From Actinomycetota bacterium (GTDB lineage: Bacteria > Actinomycetota > Thermoleophilia > Solirubrobacterales > Thermoleophilaceae), in the NCBI GenBank assembly GCA_005885165.1, contig VAXR01000084.1, positions 1 through 16,922 of the forward strand: a DNA stretch of 16,922 bases, in the 5' to 3' direction. The notes below the pieces were generated by a model, which worked only from the letters and a program-made list of their open reading frames with translations, did not search any database and had not been told where the DNA came from. Below, one piece after another: positions 6,958-12,824 of the stretch. Made by a program: the position numbers and the translations under genes. How positions within the stretch are numbered: position 1 is the stretch's first letter; every line of letters starts with the position of its first letter.

Positions 6958-7803
6958 TTGCCGGCCGGCATCTCGACATCGATCCTCCGGGCCGCGACCC
7001 TCCCCGCCACGCTCGCGTTCGTGCTCACGGCTGCGCTGACCGCCCCGGGCGTGGCCGGCGGCGCCTCCTCGAACGCCGGCTCCGCGCGCCTCCAGGGCTC
7101 GTTCACGATGCGCGGCAAGGTCACCCGGGCCGACGGCGTCCGCGGCGAGCACAAGGGCCAGCGCGTGAAGCGCACGTGGGCTTTCAACAGCAAGTGCAAC
7201 GGAGGTGCGTGCTTCCGGGTGGTGCTACACAAGCGCCGCGGGGGCCGCCACACCGATCGCGTGGTGCTCCACCGCACCTCGCCGGGCTCGTACTCGGGCA
7301 AGGGACGGTTCTACTTCCCGATCCGCTGCGCCGGGGTGGTGAACAGCCGCGGCGGCGAGGTCCGGTTCAAGGTCACGGTCCGGATCGTCGGAACGACGCA
7401 GATCCAGGGCAAGACGTTCGCTTCGAAGCTCTCCGCCAAGTACACGAACCCGGAGCGGATCAACCACACGGAGTGCACCGGCCGCGGGCTGGGAAGCGAC
7501 GGGGCGAGCTACAAGAGCTCCGCGGCGACCCTGCCCGGCCCGCCGGCCGCCCGGTTCCGAAGGACCGCCACGAGCGGCACCAAGCTGAAGTTCGAGGACC
7601 GCTCGAAGCGGGGATCCGGCGGCGCGTCGCTCACCTCGCGTCTGTGGAACTTCGGCGACCCGGCCTCGGGCAGTTCGAACACCGCCACCGGTCCGCGCCC
7701 CTCGCATACGTTCACAACCCCGGGCGCCTACATCGTGAAGCTGACCATCACCGACCGCAACGGCCTCACCGGCACGGTCAGCCACCAGTACGTCGTGACC
7801 TAG
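6958..7803 (+). CDS. Exported protein with C-terminal PKD domain
   Basis: A 281-aa secreted protein. Residues 1-36 form a signal peptide (STSILRAATLPATLAFVLTAALTAPGVAGGA reads as basic, hydrophobic, cleavage). Residues about 45-190 are beta-strand-rich with paired cysteines (KCNGGACF and others) and many basic residues; I do not recognise this part. Residues about 198-281 are a PKD domain, an Ig-like extracellular fold, with the motif LWNFGDPASG at about 229 and HTFTTPGAYIVKLTITD near the end. PKD domains usually mediate surface or protein contacts. The start is TTG at 6958; an out-of-frame ATG at 6944 would not open this frame, and no ATG fits, so the start is moderately certain. Its TAG stop shares CTAG with the stop of the convergent gene at 7800. 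Confidence 0.82.
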   Translation: MPAGISTSILRAATLPATLAFVLTAALTAPGVAGGASSNAGSARLQGSFTMRGKVTRADGVRGEHKGQRVKRTWAFNSKCNGGACFRVVLHKRRGGRHTDRVVLHRTSPGSYSGKGRFYFPIRCAGVVNSRGGEVRFKVTVRIVGTTQIQGKTFASKLSAKYTNPERINHTECTGRGLGSDGASYKSSAATLPGPPAARFRRTATSGTKLKFEDRSKRGSGGASLTSRLWNFGDPASGSSNTATGPRPSHTFTTPGAYIVKLTITDRNGLTGTVSHQYVVT

Positions 7804-8264
7804 CCGCGCGGCGCTATGCGCAGGCTCCGCAGTACCCCGTTGACGCCGTCGAGGTGGCGGTGCCCGGCGGCTCCGAGCCGCCGGCCGTCGCCGCGGATCA
7901 CGGCGTAGAGGCAGAACGGCCTGTTCCCCATCGTGAAGAAGTGCTGGAAGCCGGACTGGCCGCGACGCGCGACCAGCAGGGTGTTCGGGTGGAAGCGGTC
8001 GTGATGGAGGGGCAGGGGGAGCTTGCGCGACTTGAAGAGCCCGCGCCCGGGCTCGAGGCCGTTGCCCGCGTGGTACTCCGTGAGCGTCAGGAACGCCGCC
8101 CCGTGCGGCATCCGCGCGGTCGCGTGGGTGCCGAACTCGCCGTCGGTCGCGGGAAGCGCGAAGGTGCCGGCGTGGAGCGTCGGGGCCCCGTGCCGGCGGC
8201 GGAAGATCCGGCCCTCCCAGCCGTCGGGGAGGTCGATCTCGATGCCGTGGCCGCGCAGGATCAC
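7800..8264 (-). CDS. Conserved hypothetical at the end of the mau-like operon
   Basis: A 154-aa protein starting at a GTG (8264), 4 nt after the stop of the membrane protein gene, so it is in the same operon. I do not recognise a catalytic family. It opens with ILRGHGIEIDLPDGWEGRIFRR, which looks like a strand-turn-strand fold rather than a signal peptide, so a cytoplasmic location is likely. It has ten histidines in 154 residues, including TLHAGTF, PHGAAFLTL and LHHDRFHPNT, some of which could bind metal. The end has GHRHLDGVNGVLRSLRI. Its job is unknown; position suggests a role with the neighbouring thiol and membrane proteins. Its TAG stop overlaps the convergent PKD gene stop within CTAG (7800-7803). 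Confidence 0.78.
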   Translation of the reverse strand: MILRGHGIEIDLPDGWEGRIFRRRHGAPTLHAGTFALPATDGEFGTHATARMPHGAAFLTLTEYHAGNGLEPGRGLFKSRKLPLPLHHDRFHPNTLLVARRGQSGFQHFFTMGNRPFCLYAVIRGDGRRLGAAGHRHLDGVNGVLRSLRIAPRG

Positions 8265-8268
8265 GCGC

Positions 8269-8868
8269 TCACCCCAGGACCCCCACCAGCGCCACGCCGA
8301 ACAGCGCCGCCTGCGTCGCGAGCCCGACCGCCCGCACCCGGCCGCGCCAGGCGCCCATCCGGGCGTGCAGCGCCACCAGCCGCGCCGTGCTCGTCACGCG
8401 CGCGCCGGCCAGCAGGCTCGCGCCGCGCACGAGCCCGAACGAGCCCCCCACCGCGGCGCCGAGCACGGGATCTCCGGTGATCCACGCCGCCACGATCGTG
8501 CCGTACACCGCCGTGGTCGTGACGATCGTGGAGACGCCGAGGCCGAGCTGGACCCCGAAGCCGAGCCCGTAGACCCAGCCGCGGTACTCGCGCAGCCAGT
8601 CCTCGTTGACCTGGCGCCGTACCGAGGGCACGCGCAACCCCCCCACGCCGAGGTCGATCACGACGCCGGCGGCAAGCGCCAGCGCGAGGGTCGCGAACCG
8701 AAGGTGACCGGCGCCGAAGCCGCTCGGCCAGGTGAGCTCGCCGACCGCCCCCGCCGCCGCCCCGAGCGCCGCCGACGACAGGGCCGAGCCGAAGATGAAG
8801 AAGGCGACGGTGACGGGCCACCTCGATGAGCGTCCCCGCTCCCCGAGCGGGGTGATGCTCGCGAGCAT
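8269..8868 (-). CDS. Multi-pass membrane protein of the mau-like operon (MauF-like by context)
   Basis: A 199-aa integral membrane protein with about five hydrophobic stretches: roughly 18-43 (PVTVAFFIFGSALSSAAL), 58-75, 98-128 (YGLGFGVQLGLGVSTIVTTT), 129-150 and 181-199. A charged loop, RRQVNEDWLREYRGW (about 83-97), separates halves. Alternating Gly/Ala helices resemble small CcdA/MauF-type electron-carrier or transporter proteins, but no cysteine is present, so a thiol-relay role is not supported. The ATG at 8868 follows an AGGGGAG ribosome site with a short spacer. Residues 1-139 lie in the left arm of the inverted repeat (start of the arm at 8449), and the same N-terminal part occurs again on the plus strand at 9176. 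It is the complete copy. Confidence 0.82.
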   Translation of the reverse strand: MLASITPLGERGRSSRWPVTVAFFIFGSALSSAALGAAAGAVGELTWPSGFGAGHLRFATLALALAAGVVIDLGVGGLRVPSVRRQVNEDWLREYRGWVYGLGFGVQLGLGVSTIVTTTAVYGTIVAAWITGDPVLGAAVGGSFGLVRGASLLAGARVTSTARLVALHARMGAWRGRVRAVGLATQAALFGVALVGVLG

Positions 8869-8993
8869 CGACTCCCCTCACGGCGACCACGCCGACCTGA
8901 TCGCAGCCACGGCGGCGATCCCGATGCCGACCACCACGGCGGCCGCCGCGGTCGTCATTCGCGTGGTTCCCCGGCCCCGGGCGGGCGGCCGCC
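8449..8993 (+). repeat. 545-bp inverted repeat, left arm
   Basis: Position x here pairs with position 18044-x in 9051-9595. Sample stretches compared base by base are identical, and two overlapping reading frames give the same residues over the full shared stretch in both arms, so I take it as perfect or nearly so. Identity stops at 8449 (upstream CCCCC differs) and at 8993/8994. The arm carries most of the membrane protein gene and the small membrane ORF. Confidence 0.95.
8878..8958 (-). CDS. 26-aa small membrane peptide ORF (left copy)
   Basis: ATG at 8958 to TGA at 8878 encodes MTTAAAAVVVGIGIAAVAAI followed by RSAWSP: one hydrophobic helix with a short charged tail. It ends 9 nt before the ATG of the membrane protein gene, which has its ribosome site in this gap. 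In the reconstructed native operon the ATG overlaps the stop of the MauD-like gene (ATGA), the usual sign of coupling. It is short enough that chance is possible, but position in the operon, composition and ATGA overlap all support it. The upstream context on this strand is scrambled by the inverted repeat. Confidence 0.55.
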   Translation of the reverse strand: MTTAAAAVVVGIGIAAVAAIRSAWSP

Positions 8994-9050
8994 ATGGACC
9001 GCGCGCTCACCTCGGCGGGCATCGGGCCGGGCCACCCGAGCCTCTACCCG
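8994..9050. other. 57-bp spacer between the inverted-repeat arms
   Basis: Unique spacer read as ATGGACCGCGCGCTCACC and onward. Its plus strand encodes MDRALTSAGIGPGHPSLYPG, which is in frame with, and looks like the missing end of, the MauD-like protein encoded on the minus strand at 9596-10221. Together with the last base of the left arm, its first 18 bases form a 19-bp inverted match with 9592-9610. Confidence 0.85.
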
Positions 9051-9089
9051 GGCGGCCGCCCGCCCGGGGCCGGGGAACCACGCGAATGA
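8994..9089 (+). pseudogene. Misplaced C-terminal tail of the MauD-like protein
   Basis: The frame MDRALTSAGIGPGHPSLYPG continues for 31 codons to a TGA at 9087-9089. The opening MDRALT repeats the last normal residues of the MauD-like gene before it enters the inverted repeat, so this is the displaced end of that gene, facing the wrong way. The TGA overlaps the ATG of the right-hand copy of the 26-aa ORF (ATGA). Confidence 0.7.
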
Positions 9090-9595
9090 CGACCGCGGCG
9101 GCCGCCGTGGTGGTCGGCATCGGGATCGCCGCCGTGGCTGCGATCAGGTCGGCGTGGTCGCCGTGAGGGGAGTCGATGCTCGCGAGCATCACCCCGCTCG
9201 GGGAGCGGGGACGCTCATCGAGGTGGCCCGTCACCGTCGCCTTCTTCATCTTCGGCTCGGCCCTGTCGTCGGCGGCGCTCGGGGCGGCGGCGGGGGCGGT
9301 CGGCGAGCTCACCTGGCCGAGCGGCTTCGGCGCCGGTCACCTTCGGTTCGCGACCCTCGCGCTGGCGCTTGCCGCCGGCGTCGTGATCGACCTCGGCGTG
9401 GGGGGGTTGCGCGTGCCCTCGGTACGGCGCCAGGTCAACGAGGACTGGCTGCGCGAGTACCGCGGCTGGGTCTACGGGCTCGGCTTCGGGGTCCAGCTCG
9501 GCCTCGGCGTCTCCACGATCGTCACGACCACGGCGGTGTACGGCACGATCGTGGCGGCGTGGATCACCGGAGATCCCGTGCTCGGCGCCGCGGTG
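9051..9595 (-). repeat. 545-bp inverted repeat, right arm
   Basis: Reverse complement of 8449-8993, centre at about 9022. Contains plus-strand copies of the small membrane ORF and the first 139 residues of the multi-pass membrane protein. Confidence 0.95.
9086..9166 (+). pseudogene. Small membrane ORF, right (inverted) copy
   Basis: Identical to the left copy at 8878-8958. Here it does follow the tail fragment of the MauD-like protein with an ATGA overlap, the arrangement expected of the undisturbed operon, but on the opposite strand from the rest of that operon. It probably has no promoter of its own. Confidence 0.5.
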
Positions 9596-9694
9596 AGCGC
9601 GCGGTCCATGCGCGCGGCGCGCTCGTCGCCCCCGCCTCCGCTCGCGGCGAGGCGAGCGTCCTCGAGCGCGTCGCGCAGCAGCGACGCGAGCTGA
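9176..9694 (+). pseudogene. Truncated inverted copy of the multi-pass membrane protein gene
   Basis: Residues 1-139 are identical to the complete gene at 8269-8868. After GDPVLGAAV the frame runs into the antisense of the MauD-like gene (SARSMRAARSSPPPP and on to a stop at 9694), giving a 172-aa chimera. The last membrane segments are lost. It has the same AGGGGAG ribosome site. Best treated as a product of the inverted duplication. Confidence 0.8.
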
Positions 9695-10221
9695 TCCCAG
9701 CCGGTCGCCGCGCCCTCGCCAGCCACGCGGCCGTCCTCGACGTACACGAAATAAGGAGCGGCCGGGACGTTGTACGCCTCCCAGGCCTTCCTCGAGAGCA
9801 CCACCGGCACCCCGTCCGGCCGGAGCTCGCGCAGGCGCGCCGGGCTCTCGTGGCTCCCGTCCTTGGCGACCGCGACGAGCCGGACGCCCGGCAGCAGGCT
9901 CTCCCGCCGGGACGATCCGAACGCCTCCCAGAACCCGTGACAGCTGGTGCAGCCGCTTGTCAGGAAGGCGAGCAGCGTCGGAGGACTCGCGGGTCCGACG
10001 GCGATCTTCACGGCATCGCCCTCGAGCGTGGTGCCAGCGATGTCGGTCGACCGCCTATCGCCCGCGCGCAGACCGGGCCCGGCGATCGAGGCCGCCACGA
10101 CGTCCTCGGCCTCCGGCGGGCCGAGCCGTCGCAGGATCTCCGCGTGGCTGCGCAGGAGCGACGCGACGAGCACCAGGAGGAGCACTAGCAGCAGCGTCTC
10201 GCAGGCGACGAGTGCGGTCAC
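9472..10221 (-). CDS. MauD/TlpA-like membrane-anchored thioredoxin (3' end chimeric)
   Basis: A thiol-disulfide protein anchored by one N-terminal helix (TALVACETLLLVLLLVLVASLL, residues 2-23) with its thioredoxin fold outside: TLLAFLTSGCTSCHGFW with redox cysteines C91 and C94, and VPAAPYFVYVEDG with the cis-proline P156. In mau clusters MauD is the thioredoxin-like factor needed to mature the cysteine-rich light chain. The GTG at 10221 shares a base with the stop of the MauA-like gene (TAGTGA). Residues 1-210 are native-looking; from T210 (9592) the frame enters the inverted repeat and the last 39 residues are antisense of the membrane gene. The probable true ending (SAGIGPGHPSLYPGG, total about 235 aa) is encoded by the spacer at 9012-9089. 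The 491-codon frame starting at 10947 is only an upstream extension. Confidence 0.85.
   Translation of the reverse strand: MTALVACETLLLVLLLVLVASLLRSHAEILRRLGPPEAEDVVAASIAGPGLRAGDRRSTDIAGTTLEGDAVKIAVGPASPPTLLAFLTSGCTSCHGFWEAFGSSRRESLLPGVRLVAVAKDGSHESPARLRELRPDGVPVVLSRKAWEAYNVPAAPYFVYVEDGRVAGEGAATGWDQLASLLRDALEDARLAASGGGGDERAARMDRALTAAPSTGSPVIHAATIVPYTAVVVTIVETPRPSWTPKPSP
9592..9610 (-). repeat. 19-bp junction repeat, inverse of 8993-9011
   Basis: CATGGACCGCGCGCTCACC on the minus strand matches 8993-9011 on the plus strand. It bounds the inverted block and marks where the MauD-like gene should have continued into the spacer. Confidence 0.85.
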
Positions 10222-10832
10222 TACGCCCCGCCCGCCCCGCCAAGCTGCTCGGGCCAGGTGAGGCAGGCGGCCTCGTGCCCGCACGTGGAGTCGTCGTACT
10301 TCACGGTCCCGTTGCAGTTGAAGTCCGCGATGTCCGCCGGGTTCTGGCACACGACCAGCCGGCAGGCCACCTCCGTAGTCCCCGAGACCTGCGTGTTGCA
10401 CTGCCCGTAGCGGAAGTGGTTGCAGTCGACGCGCCGCTGGTTGCAGTCGTCGTTCGCGCACTTGCAGCCGCCCGGGAAGTCCTGCCCGGGGATGCGGTTG
10501 CAGTCGACGTAGTAGCGCACGCCCTCCGGGCTGCACAGCCCGCCGCCGCCGTACGCGCTGCACTTCCACCAGCCGGCGATGTAGGTGTGGGAGGGGCAGG
10601 TGTTCGTGCCGCCGTTTATCTCGCAGCAGAAGGCGGTGTACCCGTCGGTGCACAGCCCGCCCGAGCAGTTGCCCGGGCCGATCGCCGCCCAGGCCGTCCC
10701 GGGCCGCAGCAGGTAGCGAAGCGGCGCGACGGCGAGCGCGGACGAGGCGAGCGCAAGCCGCGCCAGGGCGCCGCGGCGCGAGATCCTCCGCTCGAGCAGC
10801 GAGCCGGCGCTCGAGGCGAGCCGCTCGGTCAC
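10221..10832 (-). CDS. MauA-like (methylamine dehydrogenase light chain-like) Tat-exported protein
   Basis: A 203-aa protein with a Tat signal: SRRGALARLALASSALAVAP at about 18-37, cleaved near TAWA. The mature part has 18 cysteines in about 150 residues, enough for nine disulfides, beginning NCSGGLCTDGYTAFCC and NTCPSHTYIAGWWKC. The NTCP...W...C order resembles the MauA region with the first tryptophan of the TTQ cofactor (here W88/W89). The second TTQ tryptophan context (WC) is not seen; the only other mature tryptophan is W193 near the C-terminus, so TTQ formation is unproven. Neighbours are MauE-like and MauD-like proteins, the maturation pair for MauA. The GTG at 10832 overlaps the MauE-like stop (GTGA) and follows GGGAGG. 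The longer frame from 10922 lacks support. Confidence 0.83.
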   Translation of the reverse strand: MTERLASSAGSLLERRISRRGALARLALASSALAVAPLRYLLRPGTAWAAIGPGNCSGGLCTDGYTAFCCEINGGTNTCPSHTYIAGWWKCSAYGGGGLCSPEGVRYYVDCNRIPGQDFPGGCKCANDDCNQRRVDCNHFRYGQCNTQVSGTTEVACRLVVCQNPADIADFNCNGTVKYDDSTCGHEAACLTWPEQLGGAGGA

Positions 10833-11359
10833 GCCGCCTCCCGCCGGTACGCGCGCCAGGCGGCCGGCGCGGCCGTGTAGACGAGGTACGCCGCGTACAC
10901 GGCAGCCGCGACCCCGGCGCACAGCACGACCCCGACGCCGGCTTCATGGGCGATCACCTCAGTGACCCCGGGCGGCGGCGAGATCGCGGCGGCGAGCGCG
11001 GCACCTGCGGCCAGGAGGTTGAGCACGAGGTGGATCGGGTGGACCTCGGCCTCCGCCGATCCGAAGCACCCGCAACCCGCCGTCCGGCGGCCTCGGTCGC
11101 GAAGCAGTCCGGCGACGAAGACGGCGAAGCCGCCGTAGGCCGCCGCGACCAGCCCCGCCGAGAGCCGGCCTGGCGACGCGAGCGCCCAGCTCCCGGCGAC
11201 GAGCTCGCAGGCGCCGACCAGGCGGACGGCGCCGGTCGCCGCCGGCAGCGACATCGCCCTCAGCGCGCCGGAGGCCGCCGCCGGCGCGCGGAGCTTCATC
11301 GCGCCGGCCACGGCGAGCAGCGCCGAGGCACATGCAAAGGCGGGCGTGAGCGCCACCAC
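10829..11359 (-). CDS. MauE/DoxX-like integral membrane protein
   Basis: About 176 aa with four hydrophobic segments, including FACASALLAVAGAMKL near the start, LVAAAYGGFAVFVAGLL, LVLNLLAAGAALAAAI and GVVLCAGVAAAVYAAYLVYT. Between the second and third is GCGCFGSAE, the CxCFG-type motif typical of MauE-related proteins. MauE works with MauD to maintain the cysteine-rich MauA. GTG codons at 11359 and 11356 start directly at the first helix; a TTG at 11416 would add 19 residues and overlap the protease stop by 26 nt. None has a good ribosome site, so the start is uncertain. The stop overlaps the MauA-like start. Confidence 0.8.
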   Translation of the reverse strand: MVALTPAFACASALLAVAGAMKLRAPAAASGALRAMSLPAATGAVRLVGACELVAGSWALASPGRLSAGLVAAAYGGFAVFVAGLLRDRGRRTAGCGCFGSAEAEVHPIHLVLNLLAAGAALAAAISPPPGVTEVIAHEAGVGVVLCAGVAAAVYAAYLVYTAAPAAWRAYRREAA

Positions 11360-11390
11360 CGTGTTGTAGCGAAACGCCGCCGCCCGAGCC

Positions 11391-12536
11391 TCAGCGGGCG
11401 CAGGGTCCCGTCCCAACGGGCGAGCTGGCGCGCATCAGCGCGCTAACCACCGACGAGTCGGGCACCGCGTAACCGCCGCGCGTCCCTCCAGTGGTGGCGG
11501 CGAAGATCGTGCCGAGAACCCTGCCGCTCGCGTCCACCATCGGGCCGCCGGAGTTCCCGGATCGGACGAGGCCGCGCAGTGACGTGACCTTCCGCTGCAC
11601 CGGACCGCGGCCGTACGCGTCCTGCGTTATCACCGTCGTCGTTGGGCCGAGCCGAGCGGGCCTCACGTCGAGCGAACCGTTCTCCGGGTACCCGAGGACG
11701 GCGGCCGAGGTCCCGGGCGGCGCGTCGACGCGGATCGGCAGCGGCCGCACCGACGCGAGGCCGCCGACGCGGAGGATCGCGATGTCGTCGTGAGGGTCGA
11801 ACCAGATCGGCTGAGCCGAGTACCGCGGGCCCTGGCCACGGAGCTCGACCGTGGTGTCCGACTCCCCCGCGACCACGTGCGCGTTCGTCACCACCAAACC
11901 CCCGGCGCGCGCCACCCACCCCGACCCCTCGATGCCGAGCCCGCAGGCGGTCCCGAGGACCTTCACCGTGCTTCCACCGGCGGCGAGCACCCGGGGGTCG
12001 TGGGCGATGCGGCCGGCCGGAGGTGCGACCTCGGCCCTCGGCCCCGTCACATGCGGGAAGGGGTCGAACCGGGCAAGCGCGTTGAGGACCGTGGTCGGCG
12101 GGAGGATCTCGTTGAGCCGCCGCAGGATCGCCGAGCGCTGGATGTCCCTCCGGAGCCCCCGAGCGCCGGGCGTCTGCAGGGCGACGGCGCCCGCGATCCA
12201 GCAGATCACGAGGCCCGCGCCGGCGATCAGCACCGCGCCTCCGACCCCGTCCGCCGCGCCGAGCGGTCCTCGCAGGTAGCGGCGAATGCGAAACCCGACG
12301 ATCTCGAGCACGGACGCGAGGATCCCGCCCAGGGCGAAGGCGCCGATGAGCGCAAACAGGGGCGAGTACGGCGAGCTGGCGCCCTCGTGGAGCAGCAGCG
12401 GCGCCAGGCGTGAGCCGAGGAACCCGCCGCCGATGAACCCGACGAGGGAGAGCATCCCGACCACCAGCCCCTGGGCGTAGCCCCAGACGGCCATGATCAG
12501 CGTGAAGCCCACGATGATCCAGTCCACGCCGGTCAC
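11391..12536 (-). CDS. MarP-like membrane-anchored serine protease (CvpA domain plus trypsin domain)
   Basis: A 381-aa protein. Residues 1-120 hold four hydrophobic helices of a CvpA-like region (WIIVGFTLIMAVWGYAQG, then MLSLVGFIGGGFLGSRLA). A trypsin/chymotrypsin-fold periplasmic domain follows: H220 in VVTNAHVVAG, D251 in DPHDDIAILRV and S329 in RSGNSGGPMVD, the catalytic triad in family order. C198 and C379 are 181 residues apart, the same spacing I recall for the MarP (Rv3671c) disulfide, so a matching bridge is likely. MarP protects mycobacteria against acid and oxidative stress. Start GTG at 12536; it heads the mau-like operon, with a divergent small gene 76 nt away. Substrate unknown. 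Confidence 0.88.
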   Translation of the reverse strand: MTGVDWIIVGFTLIMAVWGYAQGLVVGMLSLVGFIGGGFLGSRLAPLLLHEGASSPYSPLFALIGAFALGGILASVLEIVGFRIRRYLRGPLGAADGVGGAVLIAGAGLVICWIAGAVALQTPGARGLRRDIQRSAILRRLNEILPPTTVLNALARFDPFPHVTGPRAEVAPPAGRIAHDPRVLAAGGSTVKVLGTACGLGIEGSGWVARAGGLVVTNAHVVAGESDTTVELRGQGPRYSAQPIWFDPHDDIAILRVGGLASVRPLPIRVDAPPGTSAAVLGYPENGSLDVRPARLGPTTTVITQDAYGRGPVQRKVTSLRGLVRSGNSGGPMVDASGRVLGTIFAATTGGTRGGYAVPDSSVVSALMRASSPVGTGPCAR

Positions 12537-12605
12537 GGCCGGGCAGCATCGCAGGCAGCGGCAGGGATGGACGAATGGCCGGTGGCGGATGTCCGGCGGC
12601 GGTCC

Positions 12606-12611
12606 TACATT
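12606..12611 (+). promoter_or_regulatory. Possible -10 element of a leaderless small gene
   Basis: TACATT fits TANNNT and ends 7 nt before the ATG at 12619, about where transcription would begin, so a leaderless message is possible; no ribosome site is visible. The -35 region is poor. Weak evidence. Confidence 0.25.
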
Positions 12612-12612
12612 G

Positions 12613-12759
12613 ATGGCAATGGCCCTGGAGACCCCTTACGAGCACACGGACATCCCGCCCGGGATGACGCTGGCGGAGTACCGCCGCGCCCGCTGCCTCG
12701 CTCAGGCGCGCCGGTCCAGGCTTCGCCGGCTGCTCGCGGCACTCAAGCGGCAGACGTAG
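12613..12759 (+). CDS. Small basic hypothetical protein
   Basis: 48 aa from ATG 12613, or 46 aa from ATG 12619. It reads MALETPYEHTDIPPGMTLAE and continues YRRARCLAQARRSRLRRLLA, an acidic/neutral head and a strongly basic helix, which suggests binding to nucleic acid or to a membrane. No family is recognised. The upstream in-frame ATG at 12493 overlaps the protease gene and gives an improbable N-terminus. The gene precedes the penicillin-binding protein gene on the same strand by 65 nt, and diverges from the protease operon. The head has a recognisable, non-random composition, so it is more likely real than a shadow. Confidence 0.55.
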   Translation: MAMALETPYEHTDIPPGMTLAEYRRARCLAQARRSRLRRLLAALKRQT

Positions 12760-12793
12760 ACGCCGCCCGCACACCCCCTCGCGACCCCGCGGG

Positions 12794-12805
12794 CGTTCGC
12801 GAACG
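12794..12805. promoter_or_regulatory. 12-bp perfect palindrome upstream of the penicillin-binding protein gene
   Basis: CGTTCGCGAACG is a perfect palindrome ending 19 nt before the GTG start at 12825. It could be an operator, but no binding protein is identified; GC-rich sequence makes chance palindromes common. Confidence 0.3.
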
Positions 12806-12824
12806 GTCAAACTTTGCCGCGCAC

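Noticed and set aside
8449..9595. An insertion sequence or invertible switch defined by inverted repeats
   Set aside because: The arms are fragments of ordinary operon genes, no transposase, recombinase or target duplication is present, and the 19-bp junction match is explained by the fold-back itself.
9154..10188. Long plus-strand frame across the right arm and the MauD-like gene
   Set aside because: Arg/Pro/Ala-rich antisense of two convincing genes; a matching shadow occurs on the opposite strand of the left arm (8261-9022).
11443..12810. 455-codon minus-strand frame over the protease
   Set aside because: Low-complexity Arg-rich translation in another frame of the MarP-like gene, which has its full catalytic triad.
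12567..12824. N-terminal extension of the penicillin-binding protein from ATG 12567
   Set aside because: It overlaps the small gene, its residues look like out-of-frame translation, and the GTG at 12825 gives the expected basic tail and membrane anchor.
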